Assembly (NCBI RefSeq): GCF_000725805.1
Contig: NZ_JOFT01000014.1
Location: 186,001 to 250,000, forward strand
DNA from: Streptomyces xanthophaeus
GTDB lineage: Bacteria; Actinomycetota; Actinomycetes; Streptomycetales; Streptomycetaceae
DNA length: 64,000 bases
Direction: 5' to 3'
Positions within the stretch are counted from its first letter, which is position 1. Each line of letters opens with the position of its first letter. The translations under genes were made by a program, and so were the position numbers. The notes beneath the pieces were generated by a model. The model made no database searches, was not told the origin of the DNA, and saw nothing but the letters and a program-made list of their open reading frames with translations. Shown in pieces: positions 35,979 through 45,307 of this stretch.

Positions 35979-37070
35979 TCAGTCCTTCGCCGGGGAGCGG
36001 GGTGGGCTGACGGTCGTACGGGGCTGCCTGCGCTGCGATGAGGTGCGGATGATCAGCTCGGTCGGGACGACCTGTTCGACGGGGCGTCCGGTGTCCACTC
36101 CCTCGATGGCGTCGATCAGCAACTGCACGACGGCGGTGCCGATGCGGCGTGGTTTGAGGGAGAGGGTGGTGATGGGCGGTTCGGTGTTGGCGTACACGGT
36201 GGACTCGCTGCAGCACACGAGCAGCAGGTCCTCGGGTACCCGCAGGCCGTAGCGCCGGGCGGCGGCGAGCAGGTCGGTGCCGTTGGGGTCGAAGAGACCG
36301 TAGACGGCGTCCGGGCGGTCGGGGCGGGCGAGCAGCCGGTCGGCCGCGACGGCGCCCGCGCACGGGTCGTGGGCGGGGTAGGACTCGTAGACGGGGTCCT
36401 GGCCCACGCGCTCGCACCAGTTGAGGTAGGCGGTGGTGGAGAGCCGGGTGTAGGTGTCGGTGGTGGTGCCGGTCAGCAGCCCGATCCTGCGGGCGCCGGC
36501 GGCAGCGAGGTGGTCGAGGAGGCCCAGTACGGCGGCCTCGTGGTCGTTGTCCACCCAGGCGGTGACGGGGAGCGAGCCGGCCGGACGGCCGTCGGAGACC
36601 ACGGGCAGGCCCTGGCGGACGAGTTCGCTGACGACGGGATCATGGTCGGAGGGATCGATGACGACGGTGCCGTCGAGGGCGACGTTGGACCACACGTCGT
36701 GTCGGGAGGTGGCTGGGAGGATGACGAGGGCGTAGCCACGGGCCAGCGCGGCTGAGGTGGCGGCCCTTGCCATCTCGGCGAAGTAGGCGAATTCGGTGAA
36801 GGTGAAAGGTTCATCCCCGTACGTCGTCACGGTCAGGCCGATCAGGCCCGACTTTCCGGTACGGAGGGTGCGAGCGGCGGCGGACGGGCGGTAGCCCAGC
36901 CGGTCGGCGACCTCGCGAACGTGGCGGCGGGTGGCGTCCGGCAGCCGCCCCTTGCCATTGAGCGCGTCGGAGACGGTTGTGATGGAGACGCCCGCCGCGG
37001 CGGCGACATCCCTGATGCCGGCCCGGCCCTGTCGGCCGGCGGCCCGCCGGGTGGTCTCGGTCCGGCTCAC
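35979..37070 (-). CDS. LacI-family transcriptional regulator
   Basis: Protein of 363 residues. LacI helix-turn-helix: AGIRDVAAAAGVSITTVSDALNGKGRLPDATRRHVREVADRLGY. The ligand-binding periplasmic-type domain follows (GLIGLTVTTYGDEPFTFTEFAYFAEM). GTG 37070 is preferred, with AGGGA upstream; ATG 37094 gives eight more residues. Divergent from the HisC-type gene, with a 385-bp gap. Effector (a sugar or related molecule) unknown; the target may be the divergent gene. Confidence 0.92.
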   Translation of the reverse strand: MSRTETTRRAAGRQGRAGIRDVAAAAGVSITTVSDALNGKGRLPDATRRHVREVADRLGYRPSAAARTLRTGKSGLIGLTVTTYGDEPFTFTEFAYFAEMARAATSAALARGYALVILPATSRHDVWSNVALDGTVVIDPSDHDPVVSELVRQGLPVVSDGRPAGSLPVTAWVDNDHEAAVLGLLDHLAAAGARRIGLLTGTTTDTYTRLSTTAYLNWCERVGQDPVYESYPAHDPCAGAVAADRLLARPDRPDAVYGLFDPNGTDLLAAARRYGLRVPEDLLLVCCSESTVYANTEPPITTLSLKPRRIGTAVVQLLIDAIEGVDTGRPVEQVVPTELIIRTSSQRRQPRTTVSPPRSPAKD

Positions 37071-37326
37071 CTGATGCTTCCCTGCTGCTGTCATGGCGAG
37101 CCGATAGTAGGGCTCGGTGGGGTGGGTGGTCCGGGTGCATATGCACGCATTGACAGGCACGTTTCTGCATGGTTCGCCACCCCCAATGACCTTGGAAATG
37201 AAGGGGTTTCATGGCTCCGGGTGACCGTGCCCCTTGTCGTCGGGTACGGGCATGCCAAAACGGCAAGGTCTCGGACCGGTCTCAACTCACCTGCACGAGG
37301 GATGCGCGCCACGGCGCAGGCCACCG

Positions 37327-37348
37327 GCGCGCGCATATATGCGCGCGC
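37327..37348. repeat. 22-bp perfect palindrome in the LacI/hisC gap
   Basis: Arms of alternating GC (GCGCGCGC) around ATATAT. It lies 108 bp before the aminotransferase start, in the 385-bp divergent gap, so it is not a terminator. It is purely alternating pyrimidine/purine sequence and could form a cruciform or Z-DNA. The rest of the gap holds no gene that I can support. Confidence 0.6.
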
Positions 37349-37455
37349 TCCCCCGCATTCCAGGCGCCCCCATTCTCGGGAGCGCGGAATCCTCATAAGG
37401 TGAGCAGTATTGAGTCGACGGCGACGTCGTACGGGACGGTCGAGGAGGACCTGCG

Positions 37456-38535
37456 GTGAGCGAGAAGAGCCCGAAGCTGCGCGCCGAGCTGGACGGCATT
37501 CCGACATACAAGCCCGGCAAGCCCGCGGCTGCGGGCGGGGCCGTTGCCTACAAGCTGTCGTCGAACGAGAACCCGTACCCGCCGCTGACCGGTGTGCTGG
37601 AGACCGCGGTCGCGGCGGCCGGGAACTTCAACCGGTACCCGGACATGGCCTGCACCGGCCTGGTGAACGAGCTCGCGGAGCGGTTCGGGGTGCCGGTCGA
37701 GCACATCGCCACCGGCACCGGCTCCGTGGGCGTGGCCCAGTCGCTGATCCAGTCGACGGCCGGCCCGGGCGACGAGGTCATGTACGCCTGGCGTTCCTTC
37801 GAGGCGTACCCGATCATCACGCAGATCTCCGGTGCGACCTCCGTACGGGTCCCGCTCACGGACGGGGACGTGCACGACCTGGACGCGATGGCGGACGCGA
37901 TCACCGAGCGGACCCGGCTGATCTTCGTCTGCAACCCCAACAACCCCACGGGTACCGCTGTGCGCCGTGCCGAGCTGGAGCGGTTCCTGGACCGGGTGCC
38001 CTCCGACATCCTGGTGGTGCTGGACGAGGCCTACCGCGAGTTCGTGCGCGACGCGGACGTCCCGGACGGCATCGAGCTCTACCGCAACCGGCCGAACGTG
38101 GCCGTGCTCCGCACGTTCTCCAAGGCGTACGGGCTGGCCGGCCTGCGGGTCGGCTTCGCCGTGGCGCACGAGCCGGTGGCGGCGGCGCTGCGCAAGACCG
38201 CGGTGCCCTTCGGCGTCAGCCAGCTCGCCCAGGACGCTGCGGTCGCCTCCCTGCGTGCCGAGGACGAGCTGATGGGCCGCGTCGGTGCGCTGGTGTGCGA
38301 GCGCAACCGGGTCCACGAGACGCTGCTCGCGCAGGGCTGGACGGTCCCGGACACGCAGGCGAACTTCGTGTGGATGCGGCTGGGGGAGCGGACCGCCGAC
38401 TTCGCGGCGGCCTGCGAGAAGGCCGGTGTGGTGGTCCGGCCCTTCGCGGGCGAGGGCCTGCGGGTCACGATCGGTGAGACCGAGGCGAACGACCTCTTCC
38501 TGCACACGGCGGAGGCGTTCTTCAAGGAGCTGTGA
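37456..38535 (+). CDS. HisC-type aminotransferase
   Basis: PLP-dependent class I/II aminotransferase of 359 residues. Blocks: [34 protein letters not shown] and the PLP lysine in [15 protein letters not shown] (Lys223). The fold and length fit histidinol-phosphate aminotransferase; the gene is away from the his operon, so an aromatic aminotransferase (ArAT/PatA-like) is equally possible. GTG start at 37456 behind GAGGAGG. Divergent from the LacI regulator. Confidence 0.9.
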   Translation: MSEKSPKLRAELDGIPTYKPGKPAAAGGAVAYKLSSNENPYPPLTGVLETAVAAAGNFNRYPDMACTGLVNELAERFGVPVEHIATGTGSVGVAQSLIQSTAGPGDEVMYAWRSFEAYPIITQISGATSVRVPLTDGDVHDLDAMADAITERTRLIFVCNPNNPTGTAVRRAELERFLDRVPSDILVVLDEAYREFVRDADVPDGIELYRNRPNVAVLRTFSKAYGLAGLRVGFAVAHEPVAAALRKTAVPFGVSQLAQDAAVASLRAEDELMGRVGALVCERNRVHETLLAQGWTVPDTQANFVWMRLGERTADFAAACEKAGVVVRPFAGEGLRVTIGETEANDLFLHTAEAFFKEL

Positions 38536-38540
38536 GGCTG

Positions 38541-38909
38541 CTAGGCCAGTTCCACGCGGATCGGGTCGCCGTCGCGGACGGTGGACAGCAGGCGGGCGTC
38601 GCCGTCGAACGAGCCGAGTACGTTGCACGGGCTCGCCAGGCGGCTCTCGCCTGCGCGTGAGATGGGCGTCGGGCCGTAGGGGAGCGCCAGCGCGTCGCCC
38701 TCGGTCCAGAAGGCGACCGTGCCGGGTTCGACGACCTGCCGGGCGTCGTGCTCCAGCGCCACGGAGACGCCGGTGTCGAAGTAGACCTCCTCGCCCCAGG
38801 TGTTCGCCGAGGCGGAGATCGGAAGGGCCTCGGCCAGCGCCTTGCTGGTCGGGGTCTCGTCGAGGGTTGCGGTGAGCTGGCCCGCGGGCCAGGAGATTCG
38901 TATCTGCAT
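38541..38909 (-). CDS. Cyclophilin-like fold protein
   Basis: Protein of 122 residues, MQIRISWPAGQLTATLDETP, TSKALAEALPISASANTWGEEVYFDTGV and GTVAFWTEGDALALPYGPTPIS. This is the small bacterial cyclophilin-like (TM1367-like) beta-barrel family. Isomerase residues of true cyclophilins are lacking; function unknown. Its stop is 5 bp from the convergent HisC-type stop. A palindromic operator candidate sits 6 bp upstream of its start codon. Confidence 0.82.
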   Translation of the reverse strand: MQIRISWPAGQLTATLDETPTSKALAEALPISASANTWGEEVYFDTGVSVALEHDARQVVEPGTVAFWTEGDALALPYGPTPISRAGESRLASPCNVLGSFDGDARLLSTVRDGDPIRVELA

Positions 38910-38914
38910 GAGCT

Positions 38915-38935
38915 AATTCAACAATCTGTTGAATT
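38915..38935. promoter_or_regulatory. Candidate operator of the cyclophilin-like gene
   Basis: Perfect palindrome with arms AATTCAACA and TGTTGAATT around ATC, immediately upstream of the start at 38909. The sequence style is that of GntR/FadR-type operators; no such regulator is encoded nearby in this window. Confidence 0.6.
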
Positions 38936-38996
38936 TATTGGCTAGAGGTACCCCGCCTGATTGCGTCGGATGCCGGTAGGACATAATGCTTGTGAA

Positions 38997-39012
38997 TGTG
39001 AACGCGTTCACA
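38997..39012. promoter_or_regulatory. Rex operator (ROP) of the cyd operon
   Basis: Exact palindrome TGTGAACGCGTTCACA, the operator known for Rex, which senses the NADH/NAD+ ratio and represses cydABCD in S. coelicolor. A half-site TTGTGAA precedes it at 38990. It lies 85 bp before cydA, where it would block the promoter. Confidence 0.93.
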
Positions 39013-39097
39013 AGCGTGTCCTACTTCCTCCCGGAATGGGTCGGATGTGGGAGGCAAGCTGCTGCTGTGACCACGGCGACCCGAAGGAGACGACGAC

Positions 39098-40603
39098 GTG
39101 GACCTAGCTTTGGCGCCGGAGACCTTGGCGCGATGGCAGTTCGGTATAACCACCGTCTATCACTTCCTGTTCGTCCCGCTGACGATCTCCCTTGCCGCTC
39201 TCACGGCAGGCCTGCAGACCGCGTGGGTGCGCACCGAGAAGGAGAAGTACCTCAGGGCGACGAAGTTCTGGGGAAAGCTTTTCTTGATCAATATCGCGAT
39301 GGGTGTCGTCACCGGCATCGTCCAGGAGTTCCAGTTCGGCATGAACTGGTCCGACTACTCGCGGTTCGTCGGTGACGTCTTCGGGGCCCCGCTGGCCTTC
39401 GAGGCGCTGATCGCCTTCTTCTTCGAGTCGACCTTCATCGGCCTGTGGATCTTCGGCTGGGACAAGCTGCCCAAGAAGATCCACCTGGCCTGCATCTGGA
39501 TGGTGTCGATGGGCACCGTCCTGTCGGCCTACTTCATCCTCGCGGCCAACTCCTGGATGCAGCACCCGGTCGGGTACCGCATCAACGAGGAGCGCGGCCG
39601 GGCCGAGCTCACCGACTTCTGGCTCGTGCTCACCCAGAACACGGCGCTCACCCAGTTCTTCCACACCATCACGGCCGCCTTCCTCGTCGGTGGCGCGTTC
39701 ATGGTCGGCATCGCAGCCTTCCACCTGGCCCGCAAGCGGCACGTCCCGGTGATGCGTACCTCGCTGCGGCTCGGCCTGATCGTCATGATCATTGCCGGTC
39801 TGGGCACCGCCATCAGCGGTGACCTGCTCGGCAAGGTCATGTACAAGCAGCAGCCGATGAAGATGGCCGCCGCCGAAGCGCTCTGGGACGGCGAGGCGCC
39901 GGCACCCTTCTCGGTCTTCGCCTACGGAGACGTAGACAAGGGCCACAACAAGGTCGCGATAGAGATCCCCGGCCTGCTGTCCTTCCTGGCCAACGACGAC
40001 TTCACCTCCTTCGTCCCGGGCATCAACGACGTCAACAAGGCCGAGCAGGAGAAGTACGGCCCCGGCGACTACCGGCCCAATATCGCCGTCGCCTACTGGG
40101 GCTTCCGGTGGATGATCGGCTTCGGCATGGCCTCGGTCGGCGTGGGGGCGCTGGGCCTGTGGCTGACCCGCAAGAAGTTCCTGCTGTCGCCCGGCCTGCG
40201 CACCGGGGAGAACGAGGTTCCGCACCTGGTCCTCTTCAAGGGCGCGCTGAGCCCGAGGTTCGCCAAGTGGTACTGGATACTCGCGGTGTGGACCATGGGC
40301 TTCCCGCTGATCGCCAGCTCCTGGGGCTGGATCTTCACCGAGATGGGCCGCCAGCCCTGGGTGGTCTACGGAGTGCTGCGCACCCGGGACGCCGTGTCGC
40401 CCGGCGTGAGCCAGGGCGAGGTGCTGACCTCGATGATCGGCTTCACGCTGCTCTACGCCGTACTCGCGGTGATCGAGGTCAAGCTGCTCGTGAAGTACGT
40501 CAAGGCCGGGCCGCCCGAGCTCACAGAGGCCGATCTCAACCCGCCCACCAAGATCGGCGGGGACGACAAGAACCCCGACCGGCCGATGGCCTTCTCGTAC
40601 TGA
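39098..40603 (+). CDS. cydA: Cytochrome bd oxidase subunit I
   Basis: Integral-membrane subunit of the quinol oxidase that reduces O2 to water at low oxygen. 501 residues, about nine helices. His22 in TTVYHFLFVPLTI matches the E. coli heme b595 ligand His19, and Met416 followed by GRQPWVVYGVLRT is the heme b558 ligand region. The Q-loop is short, as in Gram-positive forms. GTG start behind AAGGAG. First gene of cydA-cydB under Rex control; cydB follows after 18 bp. Confidence 0.98.
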   Translation: MDLALAPETLARWQFGITTVYHFLFVPLTISLAALTAGLQTAWVRTEKEKYLRATKFWGKLFLINIAMGVVTGIVQEFQFGMNWSDYSRFVGDVFGAPLAFEALIAFFFESTFIGLWIFGWDKLPKKIHLACIWMVSMGTVLSAYFILAANSWMQHPVGYRINEERGRAELTDFWLVLTQNTALTQFFHTITAAFLVGGAFMVGIAAFHLARKRHVPVMRTSLRLGLIVMIIAGLGTAISGDLLGKVMYKQQPMKMAAAEALWDGEAPAPFSVFAYGDVDKGHNKVAIEIPGLLSFLANDDFTSFVPGINDVNKAEQEKYGPGDYRPNIAVAYWGFRWMIGFGMASVGVGALGLWLTRKKFLLSPGLRTGENEVPHLVLFKGALSPRFAKWYWILAVWTMGFPLIASSWGWIFTEMGRQPWVVYGVLRTRDAVSPGVSQGEVLTSMIGFTLLYAVLAVIEVKLLVKYVKAGPPELTEADLNPPTKIGGDDKNPDRPMAFSY

Positions 40604-40621
40604 GGCTGAGGGGACCACACC

Positions 40622-41623
40622 ATGCAACTCCATGACGTCTGGTTCGTGCTCATCGCCGTCCTGTGGATCGGCTACTTCTTCCTGGAGGGCTTCGACTTCG
40701 GGGTCGGTGTCCTGACCAAGCTGCTCGCCCGCGACCGTACGGAGAAGCGGGTCCTGATCAACACGATCGGACCCGTCTGGGACGGCAACGAGGTCTGGCT
40801 GCTCACTGCGGGCGGTGCGACCTTCGCCGCCTTTCCCGACTGGTACGCCACCCTCTTCTCCGGGTTCTACCTGCCGCTGCTGCTCATCCTCGTCTGCCTG
40901 ATCATCCGGGGCGTGGCCTTCGAGTACCGGCACAAGCGCCCCGAGGACAGGTGGCAGACGAACTGGGAACACGCGATCTTCTGGACCTCGCTGATCCCCG
41001 CGTTCCTGTGGGGTGTGGCGTTCGCCAACATCGTGCGCGGAGTGAAGATCGACCAGGACATGGAGTACGTCGGCACCCTCTTCGACCTGCTCAACGTCTA
41101 CTCGGTCCTCGGCGGCCTGGTCACGCTCACCCTGTTCACCTTCCACGGCGCGGTCTTCGCCTCGCTCAAGACGGTCGGTGACATCCGGGAGCGCTCGCGT
41201 GCGCTGGCCACCCGGCTCGGTGCGGTCACCGCCGTGCTCGCCCTGGTCTTCCTGGTCTGGACCCAGGTCTCGCGCGGCGACGGCAAGAGCCTGATCGCGA
41301 TGATCGTCGCCGTGGTGGCGCTGGTCGCCGCCCTCGCCTTCAACCTGGCGGGCCGCGAGGGCTGGTCGTTCGCGCTGTCGGGGGTCACCATCGCGGCAGC
41401 CGTCGCGATGCTCTTCCTGACGCTCTTCCCGAACGTCATGCCCTCCTCGCTGAACGACGCCTGGAACCTCACGGTCACCAACGCCTCGTCCAGCCCGTAC
41501 ACCCTGAAGATCATGACCTGGTGCGCGGCCGTGGCCACGCCGCTGGTCCTGCTCTACCAGGGCTGGACGTACTGGGTATTCCGCAAGCGCATCGGCACGC
41601 AGCACATCGTCGACGTGCACTGA
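40622..41623 (+). CDS. cydB: Cytochrome bd oxidase subunit II
   Basis: Membrane subunit of 333 residues, MQLHDVWFVLIAVLWIGYFFLEGFDFGVG, with the family block TIGPVWDGNEVWLLTAGGATFAAFP and GVAFEYRHK. It pairs with CydA in the bd oxidase. It follows cydA by 18 bp, with AGGGGA ribosome-binding site, and ends at a hairpin before cydCD. Confidence 0.98.
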   Translation: MQLHDVWFVLIAVLWIGYFFLEGFDFGVGVLTKLLARDRTEKRVLINTIGPVWDGNEVWLLTAGGATFAAFPDWYATLFSGFYLPLLLILVCLIIRGVAFEYRHKRPEDRWQTNWEHAIFWTSLIPAFLWGVAFANIVRGVKIDQDMEYVGTLFDLLNVYSVLGGLVTLTLFTFHGAVFASLKTVGDIRERSRALATRLGAVTAVLALVFLVWTQVSRGDGKSLIAMIVAVVALVAALAFNLAGREGWSFALSGVTIAAAVAMLFLTLFPNVMPSSLNDAWNLTVTNASSSPYTLKIMTWCAAVATPLVLLYQGWTYWVFRKRIGTQHIVDVH

Positions 41624-41635
41624 GCTGCTCCGTAC

Positions 41636-41667
41636 CCGGGGGCCCTCGCCTCGCCGAGGGCCCCCGG
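41636..41667 (+). terminator. Terminator hairpin after cydB
   Basis: Perfect 13-nt arms CCGGGGGCCCTCG and CGAGGGCCCCCGG with a 6-nt loop, 13 bp past the cydB stop. It would limit, or fully separate, cydCD expression from cydAB. Confidence 0.75.
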
Positions 41668-41709
41668 ACGACTCACCTGCCGGTCCGGCCCTGCCTGCCC
41701 CTGGGAGAT

Positions 41710-41723
41710 GTTTCACGTGAAAC
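41710..41723. promoter_or_regulatory. parS: parS site 8 (overlaps cydCD start)
   Basis: Exact GTTTCACGTGAAAC core spanning the cydCD start region: the GTG start (41717-41719) lies within the palindrome, and GGGAG sits just before the site at 41703-41707. Confidence 0.94.
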
Positions 41724-44700
41724 CGATCGACCCGCGTCTGCTCCGCTACGCCCGCTCCACCCGCCTCTTCCTGGCGGCGGTGGTGGCCCTGGGGCTGGTC
41801 GGGGCGGGACTGGTCGTCGGTCAGGCGATGCTGCTCGCCGAGGTCGTGGTCGGCGCCTTCGAGAAGGGCCTGGACGGCGAGGCGCTGCGAACACCCCTCC
41901 TGCTCCTTGCAGCGGTCGCTCTGGGGCGCGCACTGGTCGCCTGGCTGACGGAGCTCGCCGCGCACCGGGCGGGCGCCGCCGTCAAGTCCGAACTGCGGGG
42001 ACGGCTGCTGGAGCGGGCCGCGGACCTGGGCCCCGGCTGGCTGACCGGGCAGCGGACCGGATCCCTCGTGGCCCTGGCCACCCGGGGGGTCGACGCCCTC
42101 GACGACTACTTCTCCCGCTACCTTCCCCAACTGGGGCTCGCGGTGGTCGTACCGGTGGCGGTGCTCGCCCGGATCGTCACCGAGGACTGGGTGTCGGCGG
42201 CCATCATCGTGGTCACACTGCCCCTGATCCCCCTGTTCATGGTCCTCATCGGGATGGCCACCCAGTCCCGTATGGACCGTCAGTGGCGTCTGCTGTCCCG
42301 GCTGTCGGGGCACTTCCTGGACGTCGTCGCCGGACTGCCCACACTGAAGGTGTTCGGGCGGGCCAAGGCACAGGCCGAGTCCATCCGGAAGATCACTGAC
42401 GACTACCGGCGTGCCACGATGCGCACCCTGCGCATCGCCTTCCTCTCCTCCTTCGCGCTGGAGCTGCTGGCGACCCTCTCCGTTGCGCTGGTGGCCGTGA
42501 CCATCGGCATGCGACTGGTCCACGGCGAACTGGACCTCTACACGGGCCTGGTCATCCTGATCCTGGCGCCCGAGGCGTATCTGCCGCTGCGCCAGGTGGG
42601 AGCGCAGTACCACGCCGCCGCCGAAGGGCTCTCGGCCGCGGAGGAGGTCTTCGCCGTCCTGGAGACCCCGGTCGCGCGCCCGGCCGGTACGGCGGTCCTG
42701 CCGGCCGGCACCCCGCTGCGGATCGAGATCGACGGGGTCGCCGTCCGGTACGAGGGGCGGGGCGAGGACTCCCCCGGGCCCGTCTCCCTGACCGTGGAGC
42801 CCGGGGAGTGCCTGGCCCTCACCGGCCCGAGCGGAGTGGGCAAGTCCACCCTGCTCCAGGTGCTGCTGGGCTTCGTGACACCCACTGCGGGGCAGGTCCG
42901 GGTCGCAGGCGTGGACCTGGCCGATCTGGCCCCGGCGCAGTGGCACGAACGGATTGCGTGGGTTCCGCAGCGCCCGCACCTGTTCGCGGGCACGATCGCG
43001 GAGAACGTCCGCCTCGCCCGGGCCGCTGCCTCCGACGCCGAGGTGGACGAGGCCCTGAGGGACGCTGGAGCCTGGGAGTTCGTGTCCGCCCTGCCGCGTG
43101 GGGCGCAGACCCTGCTGGGGGAGGGAGGCGTGGGGCTGTCCGCCGGACAGCGCCAGCGCCTGGCCCTGGCCCGGGCGTTCCTGGCCGACCGGCCGGTGCT
43201 CCTGCTGGACGAGCCGACGGCGGCGCTGGACGGGGAGACCGAGGCCGGGATCGTGGACGCCGTGCGGCGGCTGGCCGTGGGCCGGACTGTGGTGCTCGTG
43301 GTGCACCGGCCGGCGCTGCTCGCCGTCGCCGACCGGGTGGTGGCCATGACGGCCGTCACCTCTGCCGGACCGCGGCCCGGGGCGGAACGCCCGCAGCGAA
43401 CCCTCTCCACAGCCGCGGCGACCGGATCCTCGGCCGCGCAGGATCCCGGGGAGTGGATCCTCGGCGCCGCGCCCGAGCGGGTGCGGAAGGCCGGAGGGGC
43501 TGACTCGGGCGGGGCCGATCCGCTGAGCCGGGTGCGGGCGGTGGCCAAGGCGTGGCAAGGCCGGTTCCGGCTCGGACTGCTGCTCGGAGCGCTGGCCGTC
43601 GGTTGCAGCGTCGGGCTGATGGCCGTGTCCGGGTGGCTCATCTCGCGGGCCTCCGAACAGCCGCCCGTGCTCTACCTGATGGTGGCCGTCACCGCCACTC
43701 GCGCCTTCGGCATGGGCCGGGCGGTGTTCCGGTACGCCGAGCGGCTCGTATCGCACGATGCCGTGCTGCGTATGCTCGCCGACCTGCGGGTGGCGGTGTA
43801 CCGGCGGCTGGAGCGCATCGCGCCCGCCGGGCTCCGCGAGCACCGGCGCGGGGACCTGCTGGCCCGGCTGGTGGCCGACGCAGACGCCCTGCAGGACTAC
43901 TGGCTGCGCTGGCTCCTGCCGCTCGGCACCGCGGTCCTGGTCGGCACCGGATCGGTCGCCTTCACCACATGGCTGCTGCCCGAGGCAGGAGCCGTCCTCG
44001 CCGCCGGGCTGCTGGCCGCGGGCGTCGGGGTACCGCTGGTCAGCGGTGCGTGCGCCCGCCGCGCGGAGCGCAGGCTCGCGCCCGCACGGGGCGAGCTCGC
44101 CACCCGGGTCGCCGATCTGCTCAGCGGCACTGCGGAGCTGACCGTCGCCGGAGCCCTGCAGGACAGGAAGAACCGTGCGCGGCAGAGCGACGGGGTGCTC
44201 ACGGGCATCGCCGCGCGCGGGGCGGCCGCCACCGGGCTGGGCAGCGGGCTGTCCGCGCTGGTGTGCGGGCTGACGGTGGTGGCTTCCGCGGCCGTCGCCG
44301 CAGGTGCGGTGCACGAGGGGCGGCTGTCCGGCGTGGCGATGGCCGTCGCCGTGCTGACCCCGCTGGCCGCCTTCGAAGCGGTGGCCGGGCTCCCGCTCGC
44401 CGTCCAGTACCGCCAGCGGGTCCGCCGGAGCGCCGAGCGGGTCTACGAGGTCATCGACGCGCCGGTCCCGGTCGCCGAACCCGAAGCGCCGCAGCCGCTG
44501 CCCGCCGAAGCCTTCCCGCTGCGGCTGACCGGACTCAGCGCGCGGCACCCGGGCCAGGAACGGGACGCGCTGCACGGGCTGGACCTGACCCTGGAAGCAG
44601 GCCGCCGCATCGCCGTCGTGGGCCCCTCGGGCTCGGGCAAGACCACACTGGCGCAGGTCCTGCTGCGCTTCCTGGACCCCAGCGAGGGTGCGTACACCCT

Positions 44701-45283
44701 GGGCGGGACGGACGCGCGGCTGCTCGATGGCGACGACGTACGGACCGTCGTCGGTCTCTGCGCCCAGGACGCGCACCTCTTCGACAGCTCGGTACGGGAG
44801 AACCTGCGCCTGGCCCGAACCGGCGCGAGCGAGGAGCAGCTGAGGGAAGCCCTGGCCGCCGCCCGGCTGCTGGAATGGGCCGACGGGCTGCCGGACGGGC
44901 TGGACACCCTGGTCGGCGAGCACGGTGAGCGGATCTCCGGCGGTCAGCGCCAGCGTCTGGCCCTGGCCCGTGCGCTGCTCGCCGACTTCCCCGTCCTGGT
45001 CCTGGACGAGCCCGCCGAGCACCTGGACCTGGCCACGGCCGACGCCCTGACGGCGGACCTGCTGGCCGCCACCGAGGGTCGTACCACGGTGCTGATCACG
45101 CACCGGCTGGCAGGCCTGGAGGCCGTGGACGAGGTGCTCGTACTGGACCACGGCACGGTCGTGCAGCGTGGTGCGTACGAGGAGCTCGCCGCGACGGAAG
45201 GGCCGCTGCGACGGCTGCTCGACCGGGAACGAGCGGCGGACGGGACGGTGGCCGACTTCCAGCAGGCCGACTTTCCTCGCTAA
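41717..45283 (+). CDS. cydCD: Fused ABC exporter CydDC (cysteine/glutathione, bd assembly)
   Basis: Single 1188-residue fusion of two ABC exporters that are separate (CydD, CydC) in E. coli. Half 1: six-helix domain, then Walker A GPSGVGKST, signature LSAGQRQRLALAR, Walker B VLLLDEPTAALD. Half 2: AVGCSVGLMAVSGWLISRA helices, Walker A GPSGSGKTT, ISGGQRQRLALARA and VLVLDEPAEHLD. It is needed for cytochrome bd assembly and exports thiols. The GTG at 41717 lies 9 nt from GGGAG; the ATG at 41708 abuts it and gives three more residues (MFH). Most streptomycetes have this fusion. Confidence 0.95.
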   Translation: MKPIDPRLLRYARSTRLFLAAVVALGLVGAGLVVGQAMLLAEVVVGAFEKGLDGEALRTPLLLLAAVALGRALVAWLTELAAHRAGAAVKSELRGRLLERAADLGPGWLTGQRTGSLVALATRGVDALDDYFSRYLPQLGLAVVVPVAVLARIVTEDWVSAAIIVVTLPLIPLFMVLIGMATQSRMDRQWRLLSRLSGHFLDVVAGLPTLKVFGRAKAQAESIRKITDDYRRATMRTLRIAFLSSFALELLATLSVALVAVTIGMRLVHGELDLYTGLVILILAPEAYLPLRQVGAQYHAAAEGLSAAEEVFAVLETPVARPAGTAVLPAGTPLRIEIDGVAVRYEGRGEDSPGPVSLTVEPGECLALTGPSGVGKSTLLQVLLGFVTPTAGQVRVAGVDLADLAPAQWHERIAWVPQRPHLFAGTIAENVRLARAAASDAEVDEALRDAGAWEFVSALPRGAQTLLGEGGVGLSAGQRQRLALARAFLADRPVLLLDEPTAALDGETEAGIVDAVRRLAVGRTVVLVVHRPALLAVADRVVAMTAVTSAGPRPGAERPQRTLSTAAATGSSAAQDPGEWILGAAPERVRKAGGADSGGADPLSRVRAVAKAWQGRFRLGLLLGALAVGCSVGLMAVSGWLISRASEQPPVLYLMVAVTATRAFGMGRAVFRYAERLVSHDAVLRMLADLRVAVYRRLERIAPAGLREHRRGDLLARLVADADALQDYWLRWLLPLGTAVLVGTGSVAFTTWLLPEAGAVLAAGLLAAGVGVPLVSGACARRAERRLAPARGELATRVADLLSGTAELTVAGALQDRKNRARQSDGVLTGIAARGAAATGLGSGLSALVCGLTVVASAAVAAGAVHEGRLSGVAMAVAVLTPLAAFEAVAGLPLAVQYRQRVRRSAERVYEVIDAPVPVAEPEAPQPLPAEAFPLRLTGLSARHPGQERDALHGLDLTLEAGRRIAVVGPSGSGKTTLAQVLLRFLDPSEGAYTLGGTDARLLDGDDVRTVVGLCAQDAHLFDSSVRENLRLARTGASEEQLREALAAARLLEWADGLPDGLDTLVGEHGERISGGQRQRLALARALLADFPVLVLDEPAEHLDLATADALTADLLAATEGRTTVLITHRLAGLEAVDEVLVLDHGTVVQRGAYEELAATEGPLRRLLDRERAADGTVADFQQADFPR

Positions 45284-45307
45284 AGCGGACTAACTAGTCT
45301 CAAGGGC

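Noticed and set aside
39104..45151. 2015-codon minus-strand open frame across the cyd genes
   Set aside because: It lies antisense to cydA, cydB and cydCD with high-GC third-position shadow composition (Arg/Gly/Asp/Glu/His-rich), no start context and no recognisable domain.
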